64,000 bases of DNA from positions 62,001 to 126,000 of the forward strand of contig JADKBL010000001.1 of the NCBI GenBank assembly GCA_016718875.1. Reading direction: 5' to 3'. The position numbers and the translations under genes were made by a program. The DNA is from Bacteroidota bacterium (GTDB lineage: Bacteria > Bacteroidota > Bacteroidia > Bacteroidales > VadinHA17). Shown here in pieces: positions 1 to 7,670 of this stretch; the stretch's first letter is position 1, and every line of letters begins with the position of its first letter. The notes beneath the pieces are model-generated. The model searched no databases. It saw nothing but the letters and a program-made list of their open reading frames with translations, and had not been told where the DNA came from.

Positions 1-324
1 GGATCTTGCTGCATCTACGAGACCCTCAAGGGCTTTTTCAGTAACAACTGTATCAGGATTAAGGATAAGTATATATTTTCCCGAAGCAAAAGAGACTCCA
101 AGATTGCAACCATTTGCATAACCGCCATTTATCTTGTTACCTACAAAACGGAACTTCTGGTATTGCTGTTCTATTGAGCTGAAGGTCTCATCGCCAGGGC
201 AGTTATTTACTACAATAACTTCGGTCTTTTGACTTATTCTGCTGAGTGTACTTAACGAATCAAGACATTGTCTCAAACGTTCATATCCCTTGTAACTTAC
301 AATTATGATCGACAGGTCAGTCAT
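1..324 (-). CDS. Glycosyltransferase family 2, partial (C-terminus cut by window edge)
   Basis: The reverse strand opens with ATG at 324-322 and reads without a stop to base 1, giving 108 N-terminal residues. The start MTDLSIIIVSYKGYERL is the classic first beta strand of a GT-A fold family 2 glycosyltransferase. It is followed by a VIVVNN strand, an NGGYANGCN segment and the metal/nucleotide-binding region LILNPDTVV, with Asp in the position of the DXD-type motif. Enzymes of this type transfer a sugar from a nucleotide donor, often rhamnosyl or related residues, onto surface polysaccharide or lipid carriers at the cytoplasmic face of the inner membrane. The acceptor cannot be inferred. It is the last visible member of a minus-strand group with the rhomboid and oxidoreductase genes. 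Confidence 0.9.
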   Translation of the reverse strand, partial: MTDLSIIIVSYKGYERLRQCLDSLSTLSRISQKTEVIVVNNCPGDETFSSIEQQYQKFRFVGNKINGGYANGCNLGVSFASGKYILILNPDTVVTEKALEGLVDAARS

Positions 325-365
325 AATTCATTTTTTTGATTTTTTTCATTTAGCCATATTACCCG

Positions 366-1055
366 TCAAATCTTCATCTCCTCATCTCCATCTCTCCAAG
401 TCTCCCCTTCTCCCTCTCTCCCCTTCTCATCGTCCATCCATTCATAAACAGGCTCCTGTGGTCCTTCTTTCCGGTAGATTACAGATAATACAATTCCGGA
501 GAAGAAGCCAAGCATGTGCGATTCCCAGGAAACATTTTCATATACTCCGGGAAATAAACCCCACACCATTGAACCATAAAGAAATACAATAAGAAGTGAC
601 AATGCAATAAGGCGGAAGTATTTTCTTATGATTCCGCTGAAAAAAAGAAATGAGGTGAGGCCATAAACCATGCCGCTGGCCCCGATATGCCATGCAGATC
701 TTCCGGCAATCCATACCAGAAGACCTGAAAAAATCCAGGTAAACATAAATACTTTCATGGCTACCTCCGAATAAAAGAAAAAAAGTGCGACCCCAAGTAA
801 AAACAGAGGGAGTGAGTTATTAAATAGATGCCTGAAATCGGCATGAATAAATGGGGAAAGCAATATCCCCGGCAAGCCGTCTGCCGACAAAGGATGAATT
901 CCAAAACGGGTGAGATCCAATTCAAAAAGTATCTCAATAAACTTTATCATCCACATAGCAAAAATGAAAATAAAGGGAACTATTGAACTTAACAGCAGTT
1001 TCTTTCTGTAAAAATCCCCTTCATTTAAATGTTGCTTTTTTTTGCCTTCTCTCAA
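366..1055 (-). CDS. Rhomboid family intramembrane serine protease
   Basis: A 229-residue polytopic membrane protein. The catalytic serine lies in GASG (Ser127) and the partner histidine in SHMLGFFSG (His180). HLFNN at 76-80 supplies the conserved asparagine of the oxyanion region. Hydrophobic segments are near residues 21-42, 81-97, 100-118, 124-140, 147-165 and 180-194, fitting a six-helix rhomboid core. Rhomboids cleave transmembrane segments of other membrane proteins; the substrate here is unknown. The last 30 or so residues are a charged Glu/Gly/Asp-rich tail encoded by a purine-only repeat tract and look like a recent, non-conserved extension. An oxyanion Asn plus Ser/His makes an active protease likely. 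Confidence 0.9.
   Translation of the reverse strand: MREGKKKQHLNEGDFYRKKLLLSSIVPFIFIFAMWMIKFIEILFELDLTRFGIHPLSADGLPGILLSPFIHADFRHLFNNSLPLFLLGVALFFFYSEVAMKVFMFTWIFSGLLVWIAGRSAWHIGASGMVYGLTSFLFFSGIIRKYFRLIALSLLIVFLYGSMVWGLFPGVYENVSWESHMLGFFSGIVLSVIYRKEGPQEPVYEWMDDEKGREGEGETWRDGDEEMKI
401..428. repeat. 28-bp pyrimidine-only tract with a 12-bp direct repeat
   Basis: The plus strand from 401 to 428 contains only C and T. TCTCCCCTTCTC occurs twice, at 401-412 and 417-428. The tract lies inside the 3' end of the rhomboid gene and encodes its acidic tail. Such tracts can expand or contract by slippage and can adopt triplex structures. Confidence 0.8.
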
Positions 1056-1086
1056 TCTGGTTTTTTATTAAGTTTTAAAGCTCTTA

Positions 1087-2073
1087 CTAATGGTTTCTTC
1101 CGGGAAAGACAATACCCGCTGCCTGCCTTATCCTGTCGAGTGTATGCATCAAATCCAGGCTATAGGAATGAGGAACAAATTCACTTTCAATCCTGCCTTC
1201 GTCAAGGCATTTCATAACCTCGGCAGCTTCGAACTGGTATCCCATTCCTTCCGGAATTAATGAATACTCAACATTTTCTTTTCCGTTTATAGAAACATTA
1301 AGTCTCTGTGACATATCCCGTGCTCTTGAGAAAGTAATGTTCCCATTCTCACAATACAATGTACAGCCAATGCCTGCTGCTGCACGGAATGAACTGAAAA
1401 CCGTCGCCATTCTTCCATCCTTAAATCCGAAAATAATGCTTATCGAATGTTCGGCTCCTGATTCTGTGAAAGAAGCCCTTGCGGTTACCTCGTCTGGCAC
1501 TCCCATAAAATACAGGACATCATTTACCGGATATATTCCGATATCGAGGAGTGACCCTCCGCCCAGAGTAAGGTTAAACTTCCTGTCATTTGGATCGTAC
1601 GGAGGCTGAAATCCGAATCTGGCATCAAGATGAATAAGCCTTCCGGCTTCATTGCCGTTCAGGATATCTTTTGTTTTCCTGTATATAGGCTGAAATGGCG
1701 GCCACAAAGCTTCCATAAGAAATGTACCCTGCCTATGCGACTCCTCTATCATTAGTTCCACCTCCCTGCTGTTCAGTGAAAATGCTTTCTCACATAAGAC
1801 CGCTTTCCTGTTTTTAAGACACAGCATAGTATGTTCAAAATGGTGGGAATGGGGAGATGCAATATAAATAATATCTACCTCAGGATCTGCTGCAAGCATC
1901 TCATAACCCTCAAAGTATTTCTTAAATCCGTATTCGTCAGCAAAATGTTTAGCCTTTGCCTCGTCGCGTGATGCTACTGCATATAGTTCTGCATTGTCAA
2001 GAAGATTGAGCGCTTTAACAAATTTAGCCGACATTTTACCCGCTGTAAGAATTCCCCATTTATATTTTTTCAT
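1087..2073 (-). CDS. Gfo/Idh/MocA family NAD(P)-dependent oxidoreductase
   Basis: A 328-residue cytoplasmic protein without signal peptide. The N-terminal Rossmann fold begins KWGILTAGKMSAKFVKAL, where the usual GxGxxA nucleotide loop appears as GILTAGKMSAKF. YIASPHSHH and the CEKAFSLN segment (the EKP-type motif with conserved lysine) are typical of the family, and the C-terminal half is the GFO_IDH_MocA_C substrate/oligomerisation domain with GGSLLDIGIYPVND. Relatives oxidise or reduce sugars, inositols and sugar derivatives; the nearest named groups are trans-1,2-dihydrobenzene-1,2-diol or D-xylose dehydrogenase-like. The actual substrate is not deducible. It precedes the rhomboid gene on the same strand with a 31-bp gap. 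Confidence 0.88.
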   Translation of the reverse strand: MKKYKWGILTAGKMSAKFVKALNLLDNAELYAVASRDEAKAKHFADEYGFKKYFEGYEMLAADPEVDIIYIASPHSHHFEHTMLCLKNRKAVLCEKAFSLNSREVELMIEESHRQGTFLMEALWPPFQPIYRKTKDILNGNEAGRLIHLDARFGFQPPYDPNDRKFNLTLGGGSLLDIGIYPVNDVLYFMGVPDEVTARASFTESGAEHSISIIFGFKDGRMATVFSSFRAAAGIGCTLYCENGNITFSRARDMSQRLNVSINGKENVEYSLIPEGMGYQFEAAEVMKCLDEGRIESEFVPHSYSLDLMHTLDRIRQAAGIVFPGRNH

Positions 2074-2222
2074 GTGTTAAGATTTGGGTTATAAATATAT
2101 GAAATTGTTGAAGGTTTGATTTCTGCAGAAGAGCCGGTTTTCACTTAACACCCAAATTTTTCATTCATCACCTGGTTTTTCTCACTCTTCATATTAAATT
2201 TTCATGACTTATATGATGGGTT

Positions 2223-2230
2223 TAGTTTTG
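2223..2230 (+). promoter_or_regulatory. Putative promoter -7 element for the TonB receptor gene
   Basis: TAGTTTTG matches the Bacteroidota -7 consensus TAnnTTTG exactly and sits 24 bp before the start codon at 2255. A convincing TTTG -33 element is not visible, so the call rests on the -7 match and position. Confidence 0.45.
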
Positions 2231-2254
2231 CCTTAAATCTTAAAACAAAGAAAA

Positions 2255-4636
2255 ATGAAAAATCTGCTGACCTCATTAATATTAATTGTTGCAATAGCAT
2301 TTAATAATCACGCCTTTGCTACAGATGAGATGTATCAAAACATTCGTGGTACAGTAACTGATGCTGTGACTGGTTACCCTATTCCGGGAGCAACAGTCAT
2401 TATCCAGGGCACCTCACCATTGCTTGGAACTATGACAGATGCAAACGGCAAATTTGAACTTAAAAGAGTTCCACTTGGAAGACAGAGTGTCGAGATAAGC
2501 TTCCTCGGTTATGAAACCAGGTTTATTTCAGGGTTACTTTTGATAAGCGGGAAGGAATTGTCACTAGAAGTCAAGCTTGAGGAAAAAGTTACCTCCATCG
2601 GGGAAGTGGTTATCACCGCGGATTCAAAAAAGGCGGAAGCCAGAAATGAACTTGCAATGGTTAGCGCCAGGACATTTTCAGTAGAAGAGACTGAACGGTT
2701 TGCAGGTAGCCTTGGCGATCCGGCAAGGCTGGTTGCCAATTATGCAGGTGTTATGACACAGAATGATTCCAGAAATGATATAATTATCAGAGGTAACTCA
2801 CCAACCGGAGTACTTTGGAGACTTGAGGGAATAGAGATCCCTAATCCAAATCATTTCGGGGCGCAGGGTACGACCGGAGGACCTGTAAGCATGGTCAATA
2901 ATAACCTCCTGGCCAATTCCGACTTCCTCACTGGAGCATTTCCTGCGGAATATGGTAATGCACTTTCAGGAGTTTTTGACATCAACCTGAGGTCTGGAAA
3001 TGCAAATGAACATGAATTCACCGGTCAGATAGGATTCAATGGCTTCGAGGGAGGAATTGAAGGACCCATCATGAAGCTGAAAAACGGGCAGAGCGCATCT
3101 TTTCTTGCAAATTACAGGTATTCAACTCTCGAGCTTATGAATGACATGGGGTTCAATATCGGAACCGGAGCAGCTATTCCCCGTTATAAGGACCTTACTT
3201 TCCTTGTTGATGTCCCTGGTAAAAAAGCCGGCAGGATAAAACTTTTCGGGCTTTGGGGTAATAGTTCCATAAACCTTGGAAGAGACCTTACTGATACTGC
3301 AGAAAACCAGTATAACCAGAGAGGTACAGCAACTGATTTTGGATCAGATCTTGGAGTGATCGGTATGACACATACATATTACTTTAATGAAAAAACCAGA
3401 CTGAAGTCAGCACTCTCATACCAGTACTCGCGCTCGTCAGCCACACTTGATTCGGTTAAGAATGAGACATTTGTTCCCTTTGTCAGACAAAATGAAAAAG
3501 AAATCAAACTTTCATTCTCATCCCAGCTGAGAAAAAAATTCAGTGCATCTGATAATCTTAGTGCCGGAATAATAATTGACAACTACAGCATTAATTATCT
3601 CGATAGTGTTAACAGCAGGGATTATGGACGCTTTATTACATATACCGATATTGACGGAAAGATGACACTTTTCAGGGGCTATACCCAATGGCAACACAAA
3701 TTCGGCAGCAGGTTCACTACTTACTCCGGTATAAATATCCAGCATTTTGCCCTCAATGGAGAAACAGCCATCGAACCACGACTGGCAATGAACTTAGTAA
3801 GTTCTGAAAAGGGTTCTTTCAATGCCGGTTTTGGACTTCACAGCCAGATCCAGGCCAAAGGCACATATTTTTTCCAGGAGTATGATTCTTTATCAGATTC
3901 ATATTCAAGAACAAACGAAGATCTGAAGTTCACCAAAAGTGCTCATTTCGTACTTGGCTATCAGCATCAGTTAAGCAATGTCTTCAGGATTAAGGTTGAG
4001 ACTTATTATCAGCAAATTTACAAAGCTCCTGTTAAGGAATCCTTTTCTGAATTTTCCCTTATTAATTATGGTGACCAGTTCGGGGCACCAATTGAAGATA
4101 GTCTTGTAAACAAAGGACATGGCAAAAATTACGGAGTTGAGTTAACTGTTGAGAAATTTCTCAGTCAGGGATGGTACTTCCTGTTTACATCTTCAGTTTT
4201 CAACTCAAAGTATACAGGATATGACAAGGTTTGGAGGAACACCGCGTTTAACGGAAATTACGTTTTCAACCTGCTTGGAGGATATGAATTCAGATTAAGC
4301 GAAAAGACTCTGCTAACAATTGATATTAAAACAGTATGGGCAGGTGGCAAGAGATACATACCCATAAATCTTGCAGAATCAGTTGCAAAAAAGGAGGATA
4401 TACGTGACTGGAGCAATGCTTATAATAATAAATATGGTGATTACTTTCGTTCTGATCTCCGGTTCGGGCTTAAGATGAATATGAAAAGGTTCAGTCAGGA
4501 ATGGGGAATCGACCTGCAGAATATTACCGGTTACAAGAGCCTGTTTATTGAAGGATTTGATGGAAATAAAGGTGAAACCTACAAAGTCTATCAGCAGGGA
4601 TTTGTGCCTATGTTCCTATACCGCATCCAGTTCTGA
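2255..4636 (+). CDS. TonB-dependent outer-membrane receptor with carboxypeptidase-regulatory-like domain
   Basis: A 793-residue protein. Residues 1-22 are a signal peptide ending NNHAFA. Residues about 28-115 are a CarboxypepD_reg-like beta-sandwich (GTVTDAVTGYPIPGATVII and TDANGKFELKRVPLG). A TonB plug follows at about 130-245 (IIIRGNSPTGVLWRLEGIEI), and the rest is a beta-barrel ending in an aromatic residue (FLYRIQF). It imports an unknown ligand across the outer membrane using TonB energy. It has no SusD partner and is not of the long SusC type. It stands next to a LytS/LytTR two-component pair, which may control it or respond to the same ligand. The substrate cannot be named from sequence. 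Confidence 0.9.
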   Translation: MKNLLTSLILIVAIAFNNHAFATDEMYQNIRGTVTDAVTGYPIPGATVIIQGTSPLLGTMTDANGKFELKRVPLGRQSVEISFLGYETRFISGLLLISGKELSLEVKLEEKVTSIGEVVITADSKKAEARNELAMVSARTFSVEETERFAGSLGDPARLVANYAGVMTQNDSRNDIIIRGNSPTGVLWRLEGIEIPNPNHFGAQGTTGGPVSMVNNNLLANSDFLTGAFPAEYGNALSGVFDINLRSGNANEHEFTGQIGFNGFEGGIEGPIMKLKNGQSASFLANYRYSTLELMNDMGFNIGTGAAIPRYKDLTFLVDVPGKKAGRIKLFGLWGNSSINLGRDLTDTAENQYNQRGTATDFGSDLGVIGMTHTYYFNEKTRLKSALSYQYSRSSATLDSVKNETFVPFVRQNEKEIKLSFSSQLRKKFSASDNLSAGIIIDNYSINYLDSVNSRDYGRFITYTDIDGKMTLFRGYTQWQHKFGSRFTTYSGINIQHFALNGETAIEPRLAMNLVSSEKGSFNAGFGLHSQIQAKGTYFFQEYDSLSDSYSRTNEDLKFTKSAHFVLGYQHQLSNVFRIKVETYYQQIYKAPVKESFSEFSLINYGDQFGAPIEDSLVNKGHGKNYGVELTVEKFLSQGWYFLFTSSVFNSKYTGYDKVWRNTAFNGNYVFNLLGGYEFRLSEKTLLTIDIKTVWAGGKRYIPINLAESVAKKEDIRDWSNAYNNKYGDYFRSDLRFGLKMNMKRFSQEWGIDLQNITGYKSLFIEGFDGNKGETYKVYQQGFVPMFLYRIQF

Positions 4637-4645
4637 AATAATATT

Positions 4646-4653
4646 TAGCTTTG
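4646..4653 (+). promoter_or_regulatory. Putative promoter -7 element for the LytS/LytTR operon
   Basis: TAGCTTTG matches TAnnTTTG in the gap between the receptor stop and the kinase start at 4728. The implied leader is about 70 nt. No clear -33 element is seen. Confidence 0.4.
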
Positions 4654-4727
4654 TAGAATTATCACCCGAAAAGTATTTTATATAATGGCTTGACTTAATT
4701 GAAAGATAAGGCCGATAACTAAAATAA

Positions 4728-5738
4728 ATGGACAAAAGATTTTTCAATAAATATCTTATAATCATTATCCCTTTGGTAGGATCACTCATTGTTGGAGTAT
4801 ATCTTATAAGTTACGGAATAAATGACTATTCGAAATCTGTTCAGTATCTTATACATGGACTGGTTATAACATCAGGTCTCTGGCTGGGATGTATGTCTAT
4901 TGTTATGCTTCTATGGAAAAAATTTCCCTGGGAACAGTCTCCTTTCCTTCACCTTATACTGGAGATCATACTGATAACAGTCTATACCCTTGTTTTCAGT
5001 TCATCACTGTATTTTCTTGAAACAAAATTCTGGAACATTCATGAAGTTGATAACCTAGGGATGGAAGTGTTCACTACTGTCCTTATAACATATCTTATCA
5101 CTTCTGTACACGAATCGGTTTTCTTCTACAGTCAGTGGAAATACAATTTTTCAAAATCCGTGAGACTCGAAAAAGACAATATTGAAGCCAAATACGAGGC
5201 ACTGAGAGCTCAGATCAATCCACATTTTTTGTTTAACAGTCTGAACAGTCTGACAACAATGGTAGAAGACAACAAGCCCGTTGTTGATTATATCCAGAGT
5301 CTATCCGAACTACTTCGTTATATGCTAAAAAGCGGCGAAAAGGAACTCGTTCTACTGCGTGAGGAAGTATCAATTATGAACAGTTACATCAGGCTGCAGA
5401 AAATGAGATTTCCTGAGACACTTAATATTAAGGTGGACATATCTGAAAGTTTTTATCACTTTGCTGTACCACCTCTTGCATTACAGATGCTGGTTGAAAA
5501 TTCGATAAAACATAATATTATTTCAAAAGACAAACCCCTGATTGTTCAGATAATTGCTTCAGGTGAATCAATTAGTGTAATTAACAATCTCCAGAGAAAG
5601 AGCGGTGTTGACTCTACCGGGCAGGGACTGATTAACATTACCGGAAGGTACCGCTTTTTCACAACCAGAAAAGTTGAGATTAATGAGACCAGTGATAAAT
5701 TCAGTGTTACCATTCCGCTACTACAGGTAGAACTATGA
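4728..5738 (+). CDS. LytS-type sensor histidine kinase (His_kinase domain, 4 membrane segments)
   Basis: A 336-residue inner-membrane kinase. Four hydrophobic segments fall at roughly residues 9-29, 40-62, 74-97 and 110-130. A short coiled linker leads to the His_kinase domain, with the phosphoacceptor His166 in the motif INPHFLFNSLNSL. An ATPase domain follows, with the N box LALQMLVENSIKHN and the G box GQGLINI. Kinases of this class work with LytTR regulators; the ligand is unknown and there is no extracytoplasmic sensor domain. The gene ends in a TGA overlapping the regulator's ATG by 4 bp, so the two are translationally coupled. Confidence 0.93.
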   Translation: MDKRFFNKYLIIIIPLVGSLIVGVYLISYGINDYSKSVQYLIHGLVITSGLWLGCMSIVMLLWKKFPWEQSPFLHLILEIILITVYTLVFSSSLYFLETKFWNIHEVDNLGMEVFTTVLITYLITSVHESVFFYSQWKYNFSKSVRLEKDNIEAKYEALRAQINPHFLFNSLNSLTTMVEDNKPVVDYIQSLSELLRYMLKSGEKELVLLREEVSIMNSYIRLQKMRFPETLNIKVDISESFYHFAVPPLALQMLVENSIKHNIISKDKPLIVQIIASGESISVINNLQRKSGVDSTGQGLINITGRYRFFTTRKVEINETSDKFSVTIPLLQVEL

Positions 5739-6493
5739 TTAAAACTGTTATTATAGAAGATGAGGAGCCTGCAGCCCTCCGGCTCCTGAATCTGTTACAG
5801 AAACTTGAACCTGAAATTTCAGTCGTTGCAGTTATAGATACAGTTGAATCAGCTGTAAAATGGTTTAATAATAATTCAGATCCTGATCTGATCCTTTTGG
5901 ATATTCAGCTTGGAGACGGGATCAGCTTTGATATATTCAGTAAGGTCAATGTTGATTCATATATCATATTTACAACAGCTTACGATGAATATGCCGTAAA
6001 GGCATTTGAGCTTAACAGCATTGACTACCTGCTTAAACCTGTCAGTGAAGAAAAGCTTGAAAAGAGCCTTGCCAAATTTAATAAATTCAGGGGGCAGACC
6101 AGGAATTTTAATTTTGATAAGCTACTTGAAACGCTTGAAAAGAAGGAAGCCAGATTCAAAAAACGGTTTGTTATCTCAGTTGCCGGAAAACTAAAGGTGG
6201 TTGAAACCGAAAGTATTGCCATTTTTTATTCAAAGGACAAAAATACATTTCTGATGTCTTCTGATAAAAGATGTTTCCCCGTCGACTTTTCACTTGACCA
6301 GATTGAATCACTTCTGAATCCTGAATCCTTTTTCAGGGTAAACAGGCAATGTATAGTTCAGTACAAACATATTGACAGGATCGATCTTCTTTCAAAGAGC
6401 AGGATAAAGATCACAACTAATCCTCTTTTTGAGGAAGAGATCCTGGTAAGTTCAGCGCGTACATCCGAATTCAGAAACTGGCTCGAGAGGTAA
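5735..6493 (+). CDS. LytTR family response regulator
   Basis: A 252-residue regulator with an N-terminal receiver domain (about 1-120) and a C-terminal LytTR DNA-binding domain (about 150-250). The phosphoacceptor is Asp56 in LILLDIQLGD. The acidic pocket is EDEEPAA near the start, the conserved Thr is in FTTAYDEYAVKAF and the Lys is in LLKPV. The LytTR part shows FFRVNRQCIVQYKHI, typical of the family. It should bind repeats upstream of its targets after phosphorylation by the overlapping kinase. The adjacent TonB receptor is a candidate target. Confidence 0.95.
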   Translation: MIKTVIIEDEEPAALRLLNLLQKLEPEISVVAVIDTVESAVKWFNNNSDPDLILLDIQLGDGISFDIFSKVNVDSYIIFTTAYDEYAVKAFELNSIDYLLKPVSEEKLEKSLAKFNKFRGQTRNFNFDKLLETLEKKEARFKKRFVISVAGKLKVVETESIAIFYSKDKNTFLMSSDKRCFPVDFSLDQIESLLNPESFFRVNRQCIVQYKHIDRIDLLSKSRIKITTNPLFEEEILVSSARTSEFRNWLER

Positions 6494-6616
6494 AAAAAAC
6501 CCTCCTTTTGTCTTTCGCCTTCAGCCGATAGCCTCTTCGTCTGAAAATTAACACTTTTTATTTCATTGATTATCTGATATATGTAAGATATATTTAAAAA
6601 TATTGCTATTTTTTAG

Positions 6617-6635
6617 TACTATGTATTGCATAGTA
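6617..6635. promoter_or_regulatory. Perfect 7-bp inverted repeat, candidate PadR operator
   Basis: TACTATG at 6617-6623 and CATAGTA at 6629-6635 are exact reverse complements separated by TATTG. The right side overlaps the predicted -33 element of the PspC-PadR-PspC operon. PadR proteins bind short palindromes and often repress their own operon, so autoregulation is the simplest reading. The binding itself is inferred. Confidence 0.55.
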
Positions 6636-6657
6636 TATTTATTTTTACATATCTTTG
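6626..6657 (+). promoter_or_regulatory. Promoter of the PspC-PadR-PspC operon
   Basis: TTG at 6626-6628 and TATCTTTG at 6650-6657 are spaced by 21 bp and match the Bacteroidota -33/-7 consensus, with all defined -7 bases present. The start codon at 6703 gives a leader of about 40 nt. Confidence 0.65.
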
Positions 6658-6702
6658 TATTGTAATGTTACATGTATTAAACAGTAGTAAAATTTTAAAA
6701 CT

Positions 6703-7293
6703 ATGAAAATAACAGTCAGCATCAATCTCGGCGGATACTCATTCAACATCGACGAGGATGCATACTCAGATTTAAAAAGGTACCTCAAAAACCTTGAACT
6801 TCATTTTGCAGGTGAAGAAAGCGCTTCAGAGATCCTTTCGGATATTGAAACCCGTCTGGCGGAAATATTCAGGACTAAAATCACAACATTTAAACAGGTC
6901 ATAAATATTGAGGATGTCCGGCAGGCAATATCAGTGATGGGTACACCTGAAGATATCTCCGACAATGATCATAAATCCGCTAAGGATAAATTCTCATCAC
7001 CTGGATATCACCGTATGTACCGGGATCCAGATAACCGTGTAATAGGAGGTGTATGCTCCGGTATGGGCGCTTACTGGAATATAGATCCTGTGATAATGAG
7101 GATAATATTTGTGGCACTTGTCCTTGCCGGAGGAATCGGAGTCCTGGTATATCTTATACTTTATATAGTAATACCTGAAGCAAAAACCACAGCCCAAAAG
7201 ATAGAGATGAAGGGGAATACTGTCAATATTCATAACATCAAGGAAGCTGTAAAGCAGGAATTTGAAACAGTCAAAAAGAACATGAAGTTGTAA
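6703..7293 (+). CDS. PspC domain membrane protein (short paralogue)
   Basis: A 196-residue protein. Residues 1-90 form a small soluble domain (NLGGYSFNIDEDAYSDL and DIETRLAEIF) that is shared with the larger PspC gene at 7671. Residues about 100-160 are a PspC domain: the basic start YRDPDNRVIGGVCSGMGAY, then DPVIMRIIFVALVLAGG and a hydrophobic helix to IVIPEA. The last 35 residues are charged and cytoplasmic. PspC domains are membrane-stress or envelope-associated modules first defined in the phage shock response. It is the first gene of a three-gene operon with a PadR regulator 20 bp downstream. No catalytic function is implied. Confidence 0.88.
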   Translation: MKITVSINLGGYSFNIDEDAYSDLKRYLKNLELHFAGEESASEILSDIETRLAEIFRTKITTFKQVINIEDVRQAISVMGTPEDISDNDHKSAKDKFSSPGYHRMYRDPDNRVIGGVCSGMGAYWNIDPVIMRIIFVALVLAGGIGVLVYLILYIVIPEAKTTAQKIEMKGNTVNIHNIKEAVKQEFETVKKNMKL

Positions 7294-7313
7294 CCTAGTA
7301 AAAATTAACAGTC

Positions 7314-7640
7314 ATGGATTTAGAAAATACAAAAGCACAAATGCGAAAAGGGATACTGGAATACTGCATTCTGTCAGTATTGTCCAGGAATTCCTGCTAC
7401 GCAAGCGATATCATAAAGGAACTAAAGGAAGCGGAAGTAATTGTTGTGGAGGGTACACTCTATCCTCTTCTGACAAGGCAAAAGAATGCCGGTCTGCTTA
7501 GCTACAGGTGGGAGGAGTCCCAGCAGGGACCACCACGCAAATATTATGAATTAACAGATGCAGGAAGGGCCTATCTGGGCGATCTTGACAGCTCCTGGCA
7601 GGAGCTTGTGGAATCTGTTAACAGGATCAGAACAAGGTAA
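7314..7640 (+). CDS. PadR family transcriptional regulator
   Basis: A 108-residue winged-helix protein. The start QMRKGILEYCILSVLSR, the recognition region VVEGTLYPLLTRQKNAGLL and the wing GPPRKYYELTDAGRAYL are diagnostic of PadR. It lacks a large C-terminal dimerisation domain, as in the short PadR subgroup found beside PspC genes. It lies between two PspC genes with gaps of 20 and 30 bp, so it is probably cotranscribed with both. The likely role is a local repressor acting at the inverted repeat over the operon promoter; the inducing signal is unknown. Confidence 0.92.
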   Translation: MDLENTKAQMRKGILEYCILSVLSRNSCYASDIIKELKEAEVIVVEGTLYPLLTRQKNAGLLSYRWEESQQGPPRKYYELTDAGRAYLGDLDSSWQELVESVNRIRTR

Positions 7641-7670
7641 CCTAATTATAACTGCTAAATACTGAAAGAA

